64,000 nucleotides of DNA, from the NCBI GenBank assembly GCA_002270565.1, contig NQMI01000122.1, forward strand, positions 78,753 through 142,752, read 5' to 3'. The notes beneath the pieces are model-generated. The model saw only the letters and a program-made list of their open reading frames with translations, made no database searches and was not told the DNA's origin. Shown here piece after piece: positions 33,951 through 44,497 of this stretch. The translations under genes and the position numbers were made by a program. The stretch comes from Stenocarpella maydis (taxonomy: Eukaryota; Ascomycota; Sordariomycetes; Diaporthales; Diaporthaceae). Within the stretch, counting starts at the first letter, position 1, and each line of letters begins with the position of its first letter.

Positions 33951-35750
33951 TGTCTCCTGTTCCTAGAATCCTGAACTTCGTAAGAAATTACGCTACCTTA
34001 TTAAACCTGCTCGCGAGCATATTTCATGGCCATTATGTACAAGTCCTCACGGCTCTCTCTGTCGCAAGCAACGTCATCCGGTTCGTCGATTTGGGCAGTG
34101 AGCTTTTGTCGAAACCAAAAAGGCTCTCCCCGTCAAAGAATGGTGTATTAGACTCAACAATCTATCCAGAGTGCATAATTGATGACCCGACCTTGCCCCT
34201 TCAGAGCCTGAAGAGGAAGTTTGCCAGAGGATAGGATCCTCTCCAGTGGAAGTTCTCCCACGGGAGAGGGAAACGACGATACTCTTGAAGAAGTGTGCAG
34301 AAGATCTTTAGGAATCACTGAGTATTTGAAAAGCAGACTGGAGCGGCTCAGATTTATAGTGGAGGAGACTGATAAATCTGGTCACAAATACCATACGAGC
34401 CAACCACTGCAGAGCGAGACACTGGATGATGCGCTGTCTCCGGGACGCCGGAAACCGGGAGGTTTGAGGGCTTCAGATCTTGAACCTAAACAAGTCTCCT
34501 AGGAAAGATGTTTCACCAAATGGGGCCATTTTCGCACAGCCCTTCAAGAGGTCTGGAGCAAGCAGGAGTTAGAGGAATCGGCAGGTACATTATGGGAGTT
34601 TAGAATCGAGATTTATTTCAGTATTCTCCTCATGTTCCCGTATATTCAACAGTCTTCCGACTTTTCCTTACATGGTGGGAAGTAACATCCATCAAAGGGA
34701 ATCACTCATTGATCTCGCCCGCACAGCATGTTGATTTGTATCACCAATCGGCCCAACCCACCCAGCTCATCCTGGACAGCTATCTGCAAACGCGGGATGG
34801 ATTGGCCGCTCAGCTGAGGCTACAGGCCCAAAAATTGCTCGAAATTAAGGGAATACGCGAGGAAGGCCGTGTTACGAATTGTCAGCAATTGAGGACGTGA
34901 CCATGATGGAAAAGGTCCGATTGGCTCACTGGAGATCCCAAGAGGGCTCAGGATCTGGTTTCAAACCGATTCAGCATGCCCAGGTCACACTTTGTGTCCG
35001 GAGAGCTTCGAGATATCCTCCAGGGCTCCCTTCGACATGAGCGTTATCCCTGAGGCTCCTCAGTATGCCAGGTATGCGAAATTGGATCGTAGAAGTTCTT
35101 CCCGGGATTTCTGGACCAACTGGACATCACTGTGTCCAAACAATTGCGGGATTACGGCGGTGCTTCAACTATCAGCCGTGTGGATCTGGCCATGCCCGAA
35201 GATCGAGTACTCAATCCAATATCGAGCTACCAAGAAGCCAATTTGCGTGGGAAACTGTCAGTTGGAGCTGGCGCGCAGCATCATCGGACTGGGGCCGTCG
35301 CGGTACCAGGGGTCAAGTAAGCGGGTACAGCGAGCAGCTTTGTAGGACTCCCGAGAAATATGGGAATCACGCGCCACGAAGACTCGAAATTCGATAACCT
35401 CTTTGTTGTAGACCAGGATGCCAACCACCACTTGCTCAGGGAGGTCATTCAAGATGCCTCTAGCTCCAGTGGACCTTATCCCGAGGCGCTAGAGGCAGTC
35501 CACTTGACTGTCACCACATTCTCCAGGGTGCTAGGTACTGACCCGAACTTCTCGCATGACAATGGGTCAAACCATTGGGAAGACGCGCTCGTAAACTCAG
35601 CGTGCCACTTCCTTCTGAAGACAAGTCTGAGAATGAAATCGAGTGGAGTCGGATTGCGGAGGCCTAGGTGGCCGTCATTGAGTTGCTCGTCCAAGATAGA
35701 GCAGGTCTGGATTAGTGACCGAACGACAGGACAGACTTCAAGGTAGTCCG
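33951..35750 (+). pseudogene. Decayed STAND/NLR-type gene (fungal N-terminal helical domain relic)
   Basis: Successive fragments in shifting frames match, in order, the N-terminal domain common in fungal NACHT/ankyrin proteins. They are LTALSVASNVIRFVDLGSEL (from about 34045), a TLEEVCRRS...YLKSRLERL block (about 34270-34350), KWGHFRTALQEVWSKQELEE (about 34517-34580), QSAQPTQLILDSYLQTRDGL (about 34745-34810), and LRDILQGSLRHERYP (about 35005-35050). After that the frame has stops and no P-loop or NACHT motif is visible; 35360-35746 is an open but unrecognised frame. Frameshifts and in-frame stops between blocks mean it cannot encode the intact protein. Such receptors act in fungal self/non-self recognition. 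Confidence 0.68.
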
Positions 35751-36994
35751 AAACTTCCTATTGAAATAGTATATCCATTGATCTCTCCCGGGGTGCCTTG
35801 CCCAAAGAGCGTCAATATTGGCTAGGTAAATGGAGACGAAAAGAAAAAGGAAAGGACCTCGGGAAAGGTTCAATGTTCCGCGAGATGAAGAAATGGTAGT
35901 CTCCAGAAGTCCATGGACCAGAATAAGACGCTCACAGGTAGGCTGCCAGAAGAACCATTACAGAGGAAAATAGGGTTGATATATTTTGGTATTAGTAGTT
36001 ATAGTCCGCCTATTACCATGCTCTAAGAAGTCACGAAGCAACCAAGGCATCTCTCTAACAGAGCCCCGGAGAGCAACAACGAGTGCCGAGATAGCAGCTC
36101 CTGATACGATCATCGAAATCTATGCTCCTTTCGCAGTAACATCAACATCAAGGTTGTTGAGTCTGCGGGCAGAGTCTGCCACCTATAAAATCCATAGATC
36201 CGGCCATCGCAAGCAGTAAGAAACCCACAGTAGCATATGGAGCCAGAGCCTTGTGGCTTGGTGCTTCCTTGTTTCCTAATACATCTTTTCGTAGAGATCA
36301 TCGAGTTTGCTATAGCAAATAAGGTTGGGTTTGTTCCTGGTGACATGTTCATATACCTCTGCCAAATCACAAGGGTTGATTCTGCCGCCAATAACCATAG
36401 GTAACTACTCAAGTCCCAGACCCTCGGGATCTTGTCGCCTGTAACCCAATTTGAGACGGGGTGGGTGTCCAGGTCGATCCCGAATCACTGGAGAGGCCGA
36501 CGTTCGCCGCCGACCTCAGTACACTGCTTTCCCTTTATGTACAGCTAAGAGAATGGTTGTATCCGTAAGAGCTCGGCAATTAACTGCAGTCCAGAAACAT
36601 AAAGTCCGGATTCAACAACCGAAGTTCAGAGCACGAAGTTAGCGGATGGCTCTTTCCACAAAACGAAATATCAAAGGAGGGAGGATCCCTGAGTTTTGAT
36701 TACCTAGGTGCTCTGGGCCCAGAATTCGTCTCCACTTGATGACCTTAATATAGCATGCATGCATACCTAGGTAGCGGCTCATTATCAACTGGCGGAATTC
36801 ACCGACACCAAAGGTGAATCATTAAACATTGAAAGTATACTGACCCCATGGAAGTCTTGCCTTGCTGTTCGTCAGGATGGCAATTTTCGAAAATACAAGA
36901 CAGCGTCATTGCAGTGCAATTGCCGTTCCGCTTTTGCTCTATGTGATGCCTCGAGGCTATCCTATGGGAAATGGATCCTACCGGATGCTAAAGC
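35751..36994. other. Intergenic, no gene recognised
   Basis: 1.2 kb with short frames only. May contain more of the decayed STAND gene. A TACCTAGGTA palindrome lies near 36766. Confidence 0.45.
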
Positions 36995-38489
36995 TCAATC
37001 CACGTTACCCTGGCTGTCGATCTCATCCCTGCCCTGCTCCGCAGCACCAGGTCTAGGTCTCTCGGACTCGGTTTCCTTGTCGTGGCCTCGACCCTGCTGG
37101 CTCTCTTTCCTCCCAAGCGACTCTTGCGTCTCCCATGCTTCGCCCTTGTGTCCACCTTTTCGTACGTTGGTAAAGTTGACGTCCTGATTGCCGCCCATGT
37201 TCTCGAGGACTGCCTCAGGCGCATCCGACTCACTTCCTTGGTAGGACTTTGCAGAGTCGCTGCCTTGGAGACTGGGCCGTGCTGTTTTGCGCTCCCCCTC
37301 TTCAACGCCAGGGGTGGGAGCTGCCTGGTCCTCGTCCTGCTTTACGGCCTGGCTCTCTTCATCGGATTGATGAATTCCAGGCTGTCTGCCGAACCTAGTA
37401 AGAATTGCGTCACGCGTGCTTGTAATACCTTTGCGAATGTTGCTCGGCGCCCAGGCACCGTTGTTGACAGGGCTGTCTCCGGTGTATATGAAGATGTCGT
37501 AGGTCAGAGCACCAAAGAAGCATGCGAAGAATGGAACGAAGAATGGGATCTACAATTCTTGTTAGTGTTTGTAAGGCACGAAACTGCCAGGCCATTAGTG
37601 GGCGTACCCAGAAGTAATAGTTGTAGGCAGACCAAGCGTTCTTGTAACCAAGAATGGCCAGCCACGTTCTCCCCATGAGGTCGCGGGCTGGATTGATGGG
37701 AGATCCAGTCTCCCAACCGAAGGCGGCCATGACGACAAAGTTCAGCCAAAAGAAAGCGATAACAAAGAACCCACCGCCCTTCAGGTCGGCGCCATTCTCG
37801 TCCCGGACGGCGAGGATGAGAAACGTCATGAAGAAATTGGCGACGAACTCGGAGAAGACCTGACTGCCTAGTGGCACGAATGGCTGTGGGAACTGGCAGA
37901 AGATCTTTGCGGTTGTGGTAGGGCTCGGAGGGATGGTTCGGATGCCGTGGCCTTCGTATTGGTCTATGGCCGAAATGTAGTTGGCGTACACGAGGCCGTG
38001 ACCGCAGAAGGCACCAAGGAACTGAGCGGCGGCATAGACTGGCCAGCGGCACAGGGGCAAGCCCCGGAAGAGACAGTTAGTCAGAGTCATGGCGGGGTTG
38101 AGATAGGCTCCTGAGTCTCCAGCGACGTAGATGCCAAAAATCATGGCGGCAGACCACCCAAGACAGATGGCGAGCCAGTCGCCAAACTGGTACTTGCTGA
38201 GATAGGTGACTGCTGTGACGGATCCTCCGAGGAGCATCATGACCAGCACGCCCCAAAACTCCAAGAGCGGCTCGCGGAAGATGAGGCGCAGGCGGGGCAG
38301 CCACGAGAGCTCCGGGTCAGCCGTGCCAGGCCTGGTCTCGACCGTCGGCTTCAGGCCCATGCGGTTTCTTGTGAACTCGAGGGCATCATAGGTCTTTCGC
38401 TTGGTTGGGCCCGCGTTCGGTTGCGACCTCTGAGGACCCGATTCGTTGGCCGTGTCGGCCGGGGGTTTCCTGCGGCGGGCTGGCGGCAT
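36995..38489 (-). CDS. Aquaglyceroporin (MIP family) with long tails
   Basis: Exons 38489-37608 and 37549-36995, intron 58 nt (GTACGC...TAG), 478 aa. Six helices between residues ~75 and ~320. First half-helix motif NPA at 131-133 (GAYLNPAMTL), second at 266-268 followed by R-D (GSPINPARDLMGR); the Asp after NPAR marks the glycerol-conducting (GlpF) branch rather than strict water channels. After splicing the last helix reads IPFFVPFFACFFGALTYDIF. The N-terminal ~70 residues are basic/Pro-rich. The C-terminal ~150 residues are hydrophilic, rich in E/Q/S/G, and presumably regulatory. It should pass glycerol, water or other small solutes across the plasma membrane during osmotic adjustment. Confidence 0.94.
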
Positions 38490-39772
38490 GTTGTCAGGGT
38501 AGAACTGGACCAGGCGATGCTGTTACCTTGTTACTTTGTAGAGCTGTGATAGTGAGGCTGAGGTTGAGGATGCAGCGCGGGTGCACACGTGGCCCGCGGG
38601 CAAGAGGATGGCACAGAAGGAAGCAGTTTCTGCTTCGAGTGCTGGGGAAAGCCCCGTGCTGCAAGGCGACGGGCGTCCTCTCGGTGCCCTGTGCTGTACC
38701 TCCCCAGATGAGGTCGGGCTGCGTGGCTGAACCGTGTGGCCTTGGCCACCTAGGGCACTCATCCAGAGCTGCCTGAGCACATACTTACTAGCGGCCTTGT
38801 CCGTTGCTGTCACTCTGGAGTGCCTAGGCTAAACTAGGAGAGCGACTGGAAAAATAAACAAACAGCACTCAGTGGCAGGCAGCCAGATGAATTATGGGCC
38901 GGATCCTGCGTTGTGCTCAAGAGCTGTCGTCATTTCTGCGTCGGTCCTTCTCACGGCCCCCACGACAATTACTAATTGCAGACAAGAGACTGACAGCAAT
39001 GAAAGCTACGTGTACGGCAGAGCGTGTTTGGCGATCCTAAGCAGCAGGTTCGACTCAACACCACCTTTACTTGGCCAACGATACTCTTCAGGCCCCTTGT
39101 TTTCTATCATACAATCAAGGCTTGACAAGCGGTTGGTAACAAAAGAATGTCATCCGGGGCCAGGCAAACAGACTTGCAGTCTAGGAATGGTTGTTGGATT
39201 TTTACATGTTTCTGTTAGGAACATAGGCGTGGCTTTAGTATCTTGAACCATAGCTAGAGAGAGAGCAATAGCGCTCCAGGGGCACCAGCTGGCAGCCGCC
39301 TGGCGGGGAGGCCAGCCTGCAGCAGCCCCCTCAGTGCTGCTGCTGCTGCCAGACCTTCTTCCCTCTGGGTGCCCTTCTGCAACAACCCAACCAAGTAAAA
39401 TACAGTCAACCCCAACCCCAACCCCAACTTGCATACCACAGGAATACCTAGGCCCAGGAAATACCCACGCATAGGTAATACCTCGTAAGTACCTGCAGGA
39501 CCTATAGATTAGGGATAAAATTAATAACTTAATTTTTATACTAAGTTTTTCTCTTATATATCTAATTAAACGTTAAAATATGAATTAAAATAAATAATAT
39601 AAAGTTATTTACTTAACCTTATATCTTTTAATAAACTATATATATCTATTTTTACTATTTAAAGCCTATATAGTTCTCTTTCTACTACCTAAAGGCTTAA
39701 GCCTAAGTATTTCCTAGGCCTAGGAATACCCTGCTGCAGGGCAGGCAAGGACCTGTCGCATCAGACAGGGAT
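38490..39772. other. Intergenic with an AT-rich island
   Basis: Holds the aquaglyceroporin promoter side, a CCCCAA triplet array (about 39408-39427) and an AT-rich RIP-like stretch (about 39505-39690). No gene recognised. Confidence 0.5.
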
Positions 39773-39798
39773 TGTCAGCCACTTGCATTGACTAGCGC
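39773..39798 (+). repeat. Stem-loop motif, degenerate copy 1
   Basis: TGTCAGCC, then CTTGCATT, a 3-bp interruption GAC and TAGCGC; same order as copies at 39818 and 40065. Confidence 0.55.
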
Positions 39799-39817
39799 TG
39801 GGGGTGGAGACCCACAT

Positions 39818-39849
39818 GGCGGCTAATGTCAGCCGTCTGCATTAGCGCC
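39818..39849 (+). repeat. Stem-loop motif, copy 2 (best conserved)
   Basis: GCTAATG and CATTAGC form a perfect 7-bp inverted repeat around an 11-base loop TCAGCCGTCTG, flanked by GGCG and GCC. It lies about 650 bp before the MFS transporter ATG. Confidence 0.75.
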
Positions 39850-40064
39850 GAGGCAATGCCTAATTTGACGTCTCAGCCAGCAACTACAACTACACTTCCC
39901 TCTGTGAGCACCCTAAACGTTAAATCCCCTCGGACATTTTCTATTGGCAACCCTGGACCCGTCAGGCCACACCTGGCCCAGCCTCATAGCAAAAGCGACT
40001 TCAAGTGTAGAGGTCAAGGTTTAACATGTGGGATGCTTGCGGAGGTGCAAGTGTAGAAGGACAG

Positions 40065-40095
40065 GGCGGCCAATGTCAGCCGTTTGCATTAGCGC
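40065..40095 (+). repeat. Stem-loop motif, copy 3
   Basis: GGCGGCCAATG, loop TCAGCCGTTTG, then CATTAGCGC; two substitutions against copy 2 over about 30 bp, about 405 bp before the MFS ATG. Confidence 0.75.
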
Positions 40096-40369
40096 GGTCG
40101 ACAAGGAGACAGGCGTAGCCACCGTTGCCTGAGATGAACGGTATATGCTGCCACGAATGCTCCCGACAGAGGCTCTGCTGAGGGTCTTGGAATGCACCCG
40201 GCTGACGGCTCGGGACATCTAACAAGGGGTTCGAGGTTGCAGATTGTCCAGCTGCGGCTTACCAAGCTGCTCAAGAGCATCTGATCTGCTGGCTTGGCTG
40301 GGAATCATTTCTAAGCAGCCCGAGGTTGTTGGTTGGAGCTTTGATGCATCATGCCCTGGCAGGTGTCCT

Positions 40370-40375
40370 ATAAAG
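40370..40375 (+). promoter_or_regulatory. TATA-like element before the MFS transporter
   Basis: TATAAA about 125 bp upstream of the ATG at 40500, in a C/T-rich promoter. Confidence 0.4.
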
Positions 40376-40499
40376 CGTCGAGGACATCGTTCTCCGACCT
40401 GTGTCCTCCCCTCGCAACGCACACAACAGTCTTCTTCGTAGCAGCCTTGATCTTCCCCCCTCCGACTCCCGCCAAGCTGCGGCAACCGAGCAGCCCACA

Positions 40500-42423
40500 A
40501 TGAGCTACAGAGAAAAGACGGCTGACCCCGTCGGCGTTGAAGGCTCCGATGAGGCCACCCAGGTCGGATCCTTACAGCGAGCCGATAGCCAGAACGAGAG
40601 CGGCGAAGCAAAGAATCCCACGCCCGAATCCTCGAAGCCAGTGTTCGAGCGCGAGGTCCACGGCATCAAGTGGGCCCTCAACGTGATCGCCATCCTGTCC
40701 TGCGTCTTCTTCTTTGCCCTCGACACCACCGTTGTCGCCGACATCCAGCCCAACATCATCGGGTCGCTGGGCGAATTTGAAAAGTACCCCTGGCTCGCCA
40801 CGGCGTACGCACTCCCTGCCGTCGCTCTGACTCTGATCCAGTCCAAGGTGTACGGGCTCTTTGACATCAAGTGGCTATACTTTGGGTACGTGACGTGCTT
40901 CGAGGTCGGCAGTGCCATCTCGGCGAGTTCGCCCAGCATGAACGCCATGATTGTAGGCCGCATGATTGCTGGCATCGGTGGCTGCGGTATCTATGTGGGA
41001 TCTTTGACTTGGTTCAGCGTCGCCACTACGCCCAACGAACGTCCTATTTATATCGCCCTCATCTCGCCCGTCTGGGGACTGGGCACCGTTCTTGGCCCCA
41101 TCGTAAGTCGCGACTGCACACCCGTGGAATACTGCAATTCGGATCAAGGACACACGGCTGACATGACTAACTCGGTTGAAGATTGGTGGCGGTTTTGCCC
41201 AGAGCTCCCTGGGATGGCGCTGGGGCTTCTATAGTATGCACCCCCCCCCCCCCCATCCAAGAAAAAAAAAAAAAAAGACTCGCCCGATCCAATGCCCGTC
41301 TCACGATCAATCTAACCACTGAGCCAGTAAATCTTCTCGCCTTTGCCCTAGTCGCCCCCATCCTCCTTTTTATCCTTCCTTCGATTAACTTCGGCAAGGG
41401 CCAGCCCGTTTTGCAACGGCTCCGACAGATCGACTGGCTCTGGCTCGTCGTGTGGACCGGCTTCTCCGTATCCTTCTTCATGGCCATCACATACGGCGGC
41501 ACTCTCTTCGCGTGGGAGTCCGCCAGCATGATCATCCTCTGGGTGTTTACGGGCATCCTGGCCGTCGCCGTTTACGTGATGCACAAGTGGCACCCTCTCG
41601 TCTCCGAGGCCGACCGTCTGTACCCGAGCCATCTCCTGCGCAACCTGCCGCTGGGTATCCTGCAGTACGCCACCTTCTCCGCGGCGGCCGCCGTGTACAT
41701 CCCGATCTACTACATCCCCCTGTACTTCCAATTCGCCAAGGGAGAAACCGCCATCGAGGCAGCGACCAAGCTGCTCCCCTTCGTCTTCTCCATCGCCGTC
41801 GTCTCCATCGCCACCGGGTTCTTCATGTCCCGCTTGGGGTACATCATGCCGTGGTTCCTGGGCGGCGCGCTGATGGCCACGGCGGGCGGCGCACTCATGT
41901 ATACGGTCGGCATCAACACCAGCGTCGCGTCTATATACGGGTATAGCGTGATCCTTGGCGTCGGCGGAGGGTGCTTCCTCCTCGCTGCGTTTGGGTGCGC
42001 GTCTGCCGTCGTCAAGGACCCGGCGGACGTGTTCAATGCCATTGGCGTGCTGAGCCTGATACAGTGCGTGGGTATTACTCTGTTCCCCGCACTGGCTAGC
42101 ACGGTATTCCAGAATATCGGAGTGCGGTACATCACGCCCATAGTCGCGGGTGAGGTTGCGGTCTATGACCCTAGAGTCCTGCTCGCGGGCTCTCATAGCA
42201 CTGCGTGGCAGGGCTTGTCGCCGGAGCTGCAGTCAGCCCTTGTTGTGACCATTGTTGAGGCAATGAGAAATGTCTACATCATGACAATCGTCGCGTGCGG
42301 CCTTACCGCGATCATGTCGCCTTTCCTGGGGGTAAGTCTGGAGCCGTTGTGGCGTATATTGTCTTTCAAAGGATAGCACCCACTGACAAGACATCCATCC
42401 AGCTTCGCAAGGTGGAGTCCTGA
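40500..42423 (+). CDS. MFS multidrug/metabolite exporter (DHA2, 14-helix type)
   Basis: Exons 40500-41102, 41182-41233, 41328-42331 and 42403-42423 give 559 aa. The ATG at 40500 is used; an upstream GTG frame is not credible. Landmarks: first helix WALNVIAILSCVFFFALDTTVV, the ALDxT pattern of drug:H+ antiporters, WLATAYALP, GRMIAGIGGCGIY, and motif-C-like GPIIGGGFAQSSLGWRWGFY rebuilt across introns 1 and 2. Intron 2 (41234-41327) contains runs of about 14 C and 15 A. Intron 4 places the last six codons (LRKVES) on a mini-exon; retention would give a slightly longer tail. Faces the AflR-like regulator tail to tail, so export of a secondary metabolite or toxin resistance is plausible but unproven. 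Confidence 0.93.
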
Positions 42424-42796
42424 GGCCCAGAAGGTCAACAGAGGCAGTATACCTAGGTAGTGTGGAAGTACCCCTGAGGGCCCTAGGGGTAGGGAAGAGG
42501 GAGGGGAGGAAGAGGGAAAGAGGTGAGGGGAAGAGCAGAGATGCCATACTGGCCTCCCACAGTATAGAAAAGCTAACACAAGATGAATTTAGGAAAGGCA
42601 ACCTACTTTAGTGTATTAAAGTACTTAATATATCAGAGGAATTATAATATAGAGAGATATATTTTATAAGTATTAGGTATATATAAAGTATGTTTGTAAA
42701 TTATTTACATTTATAAGTTTTTCAAGTAACTTTTATTATTAAAAGTAATTTATGTAAGTTATATATAAATTTCTTATTTTTATTTACTATTATCTC
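42424..42796. other. AT-rich convergent spacer
   Basis: The part from about 42600 is almost pure A/T (RIP-like) and lies between the stops of the exporter and the regulator. No gene. Confidence 0.55.
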
Positions 42797-44194
42797 CTAT
42801 GATGCTGCCCAGAATTGCTTGATGTGGTTGACTAGTTGAAGAGATATCCGACTTAGATGGCCGCAAAGCTCTACATGCATCTGATTCAGAGTCACGCTAG
42901 AGAAAGGAAGTTTCAACCGCAGTGGTTGCAGCGACTGTGGCTGCACTAGCTGTGGCGGCAATGAGGACGACGGCGAGGATGTGGACGAGAGAATCCCCGC
43001 CCCTAGGTGATGCTGGTGCTGCTCACCTTGTGGTGCTGCCCATTCGTGCTGTAGACTGATGAGGCAAATCTTGGCTCCGAGTTCATCCAGGCAGGCTCGG
43101 ATCGTGATGAGATCATTGAGGAGCTGCTGGGCGATCCGAAGAGTGTTTACCCGTGCCGTGCCCGGCTCCACCGGTACACTGCTGCCCAGGGCGGGCGTGA
43201 TGCTGGTGCTTGAGGCGGTAGTAGACTGCGGCAGTGCCTGAGATGGCTGCAGGGAGACGGTGCTCATGACTCTTGTGCCATCATCCCAGTGTCTGCTGCA
43301 GAAATTGCAACCGTGAGCGCGGGTACAAGACTCTGCGGCCTCGGCATAGGCGTTGAGAACTTTGGAAATGAGGAGGCAGACAACGGCAAGCAGATACCCG
43401 TCCTCGCAGGTTGCGTTGTGAAGCATGTCGTCAACCTTTTGCAGCGCGGCGCGACTCTTGCTCATTAGCACCATGGTTGGCACGCTGGCGGTGGGATCCG
43501 AAGGCCATGGGTAGCCGTCACACGGGGACGGTAAGGCGCTGGCGCTTTGCTCCTGCATGCAGCAGAGCTCATCCAAGAGCTGTAAGGCCATGGCCATGCC
43601 TGGGGCTTGGGGCGGTGAGACGACGTGGTGTTGGACCTCATCGAGCTCATGGTGGAGTGGCCCATGGCTTGCAAAGCAGTAGGCAGCCGACGTGGGCCGA
43701 GTGCAGGATCCACCGCTGTCCTTTTGATGCAGCGAGGACACGGTTGTGCCGTCACAAGTGCCAATGGGACTAGCGTATGAATCTACATGGAACAGTTCAG
43801 GTTCAATGTCCGCGCCCCCCAGCGACCGCATAGAAAGAAAATCGAGAGCACCCCTGTTGACTGTAGGGTCGAGATCTGCGAGTTGTGGTGCTTCTTCGAA
43901 CGATGGTGGCGGACCTGGGGACGTTCTCGCCGAAGAGGTATCTGACGATACCGGGGGCGGAGTCTCGGGAAGAGAGGTCGGGTCCTGCGCCTGGGTGAGG
44001 CTCTCTCTTTGCTGTTGAAGAATGGACGATCGAGACTTGCGGCCGCATCGCTGGGTCACCAAATATCGGCAAGTGGTGCCTCTGATGGTGCAGCGGTTAC
44101 ACTGCGGTTTATCCTTGGAACACTTCGTCTTGGAGGCAGCACAGGCCTGGCAGCTATCACGCAGTCGAATACCGGATGGGGGCGCCATCGCCAT
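42797..44194 (-). CDS. AflR-type Zn2Cys6 transcription factor
   Basis: Single exon, 465 aa. Residues 10-48 form a fungal binuclear zinc cluster with Cys15, 18, 25, 32, 35 and 42 (C-x2-C-x6-C-x6-C-x2-C-x6-C), followed by RYLVTQRCGRKSRS. The RLRDSCQACAASKTKC start and Y-x-x-(S/T)-x-R-x-GR end are typical of AflR/sterigmatocystin-type regulators, which bind TCG-N5-CGA. The middle is Ser/Pro-rich; the C-terminal half has the AflR-domain pattern (ALQLLDELCCMQ, VDDMLHNATCEDGYLLAVVCLLISKVLNAY, CxFCSRHWDDGTR, LNDLITIRACLDELGAKIC). A TATA-like CTTTATA on the plus strand (44345-44351) lies 150 bp upstream. It probably controls a secondary-metabolite locus; targets unknown. Confidence 0.92.
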   Translation of the reverse strand: MAMAPPSGIRLRDSCQACAASKTKCSKDKPQCNRCTIRGTTCRYLVTQRCGRKSRSSILQQQRESLTQAQDPTSLPETPPPVSSDTSSARTSPGPPPSFEEAPQLADLDPTVNRGALDFLSMRSLGGADIEPELFHVDSYASPIGTCDGTTVSSLHQKDSGGSCTRPTSAAYCFASHGPLHHELDEVQHHVVSPPQAPGMAMALQLLDELCCMQEQSASALPSPCDGYPWPSDPTASVPTMVLMSKSRAALQKVDDMLHNATCEDGYLLAVVCLLISKVLNAYAEAAESCTRAHGCNFCSRHWDDGTRVMSTVSLQPSQALPQSTTASSTSITPALGSSVPVEPGTARVNTLRIAQQLLNDLITIRACLDELGAKICLISLQHEWAAPQGEQHQHHLGAGILSSTSSPSSSLPPQLVQPQSLQPLRLKLPFSSVTLNQMHVELCGHLSRISLQLVNHIKQFWAAS

Positions 44195-44497
44195 TCCGTG
44201 TTGGGGCTGAATTGGAATCGTCTATGTAGAGATTGTGCCGTACGGTAATGCTGATGCTTACGGATGTGCGCGATGTCGGTGAATTGTATCGGGATTATCT
44301 TGTCTTGCTCCTTCACGGAATGGTTCATGGTGGTGGCCCGACCACCTTTATAGTATATTCTGCCGATCTAGACTTGGTCTTGGGCCCAGCCTAATCATTG
44401 CGCAATCCAGCGACTTACAATTTGAAATCGCTAAATCACCTAGCTAACCCCAGCTGGCTGGTTACCTAGGCAGCTGGGTACCTGAGTAGGTAAGTTC

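Noticed and set aside
39405..39430. CCCCAA repeats resembling ciliate telomeres
   Set aside because: Three units only; fungal telomeres use TTAGGG-type units; simple-sequence chance.
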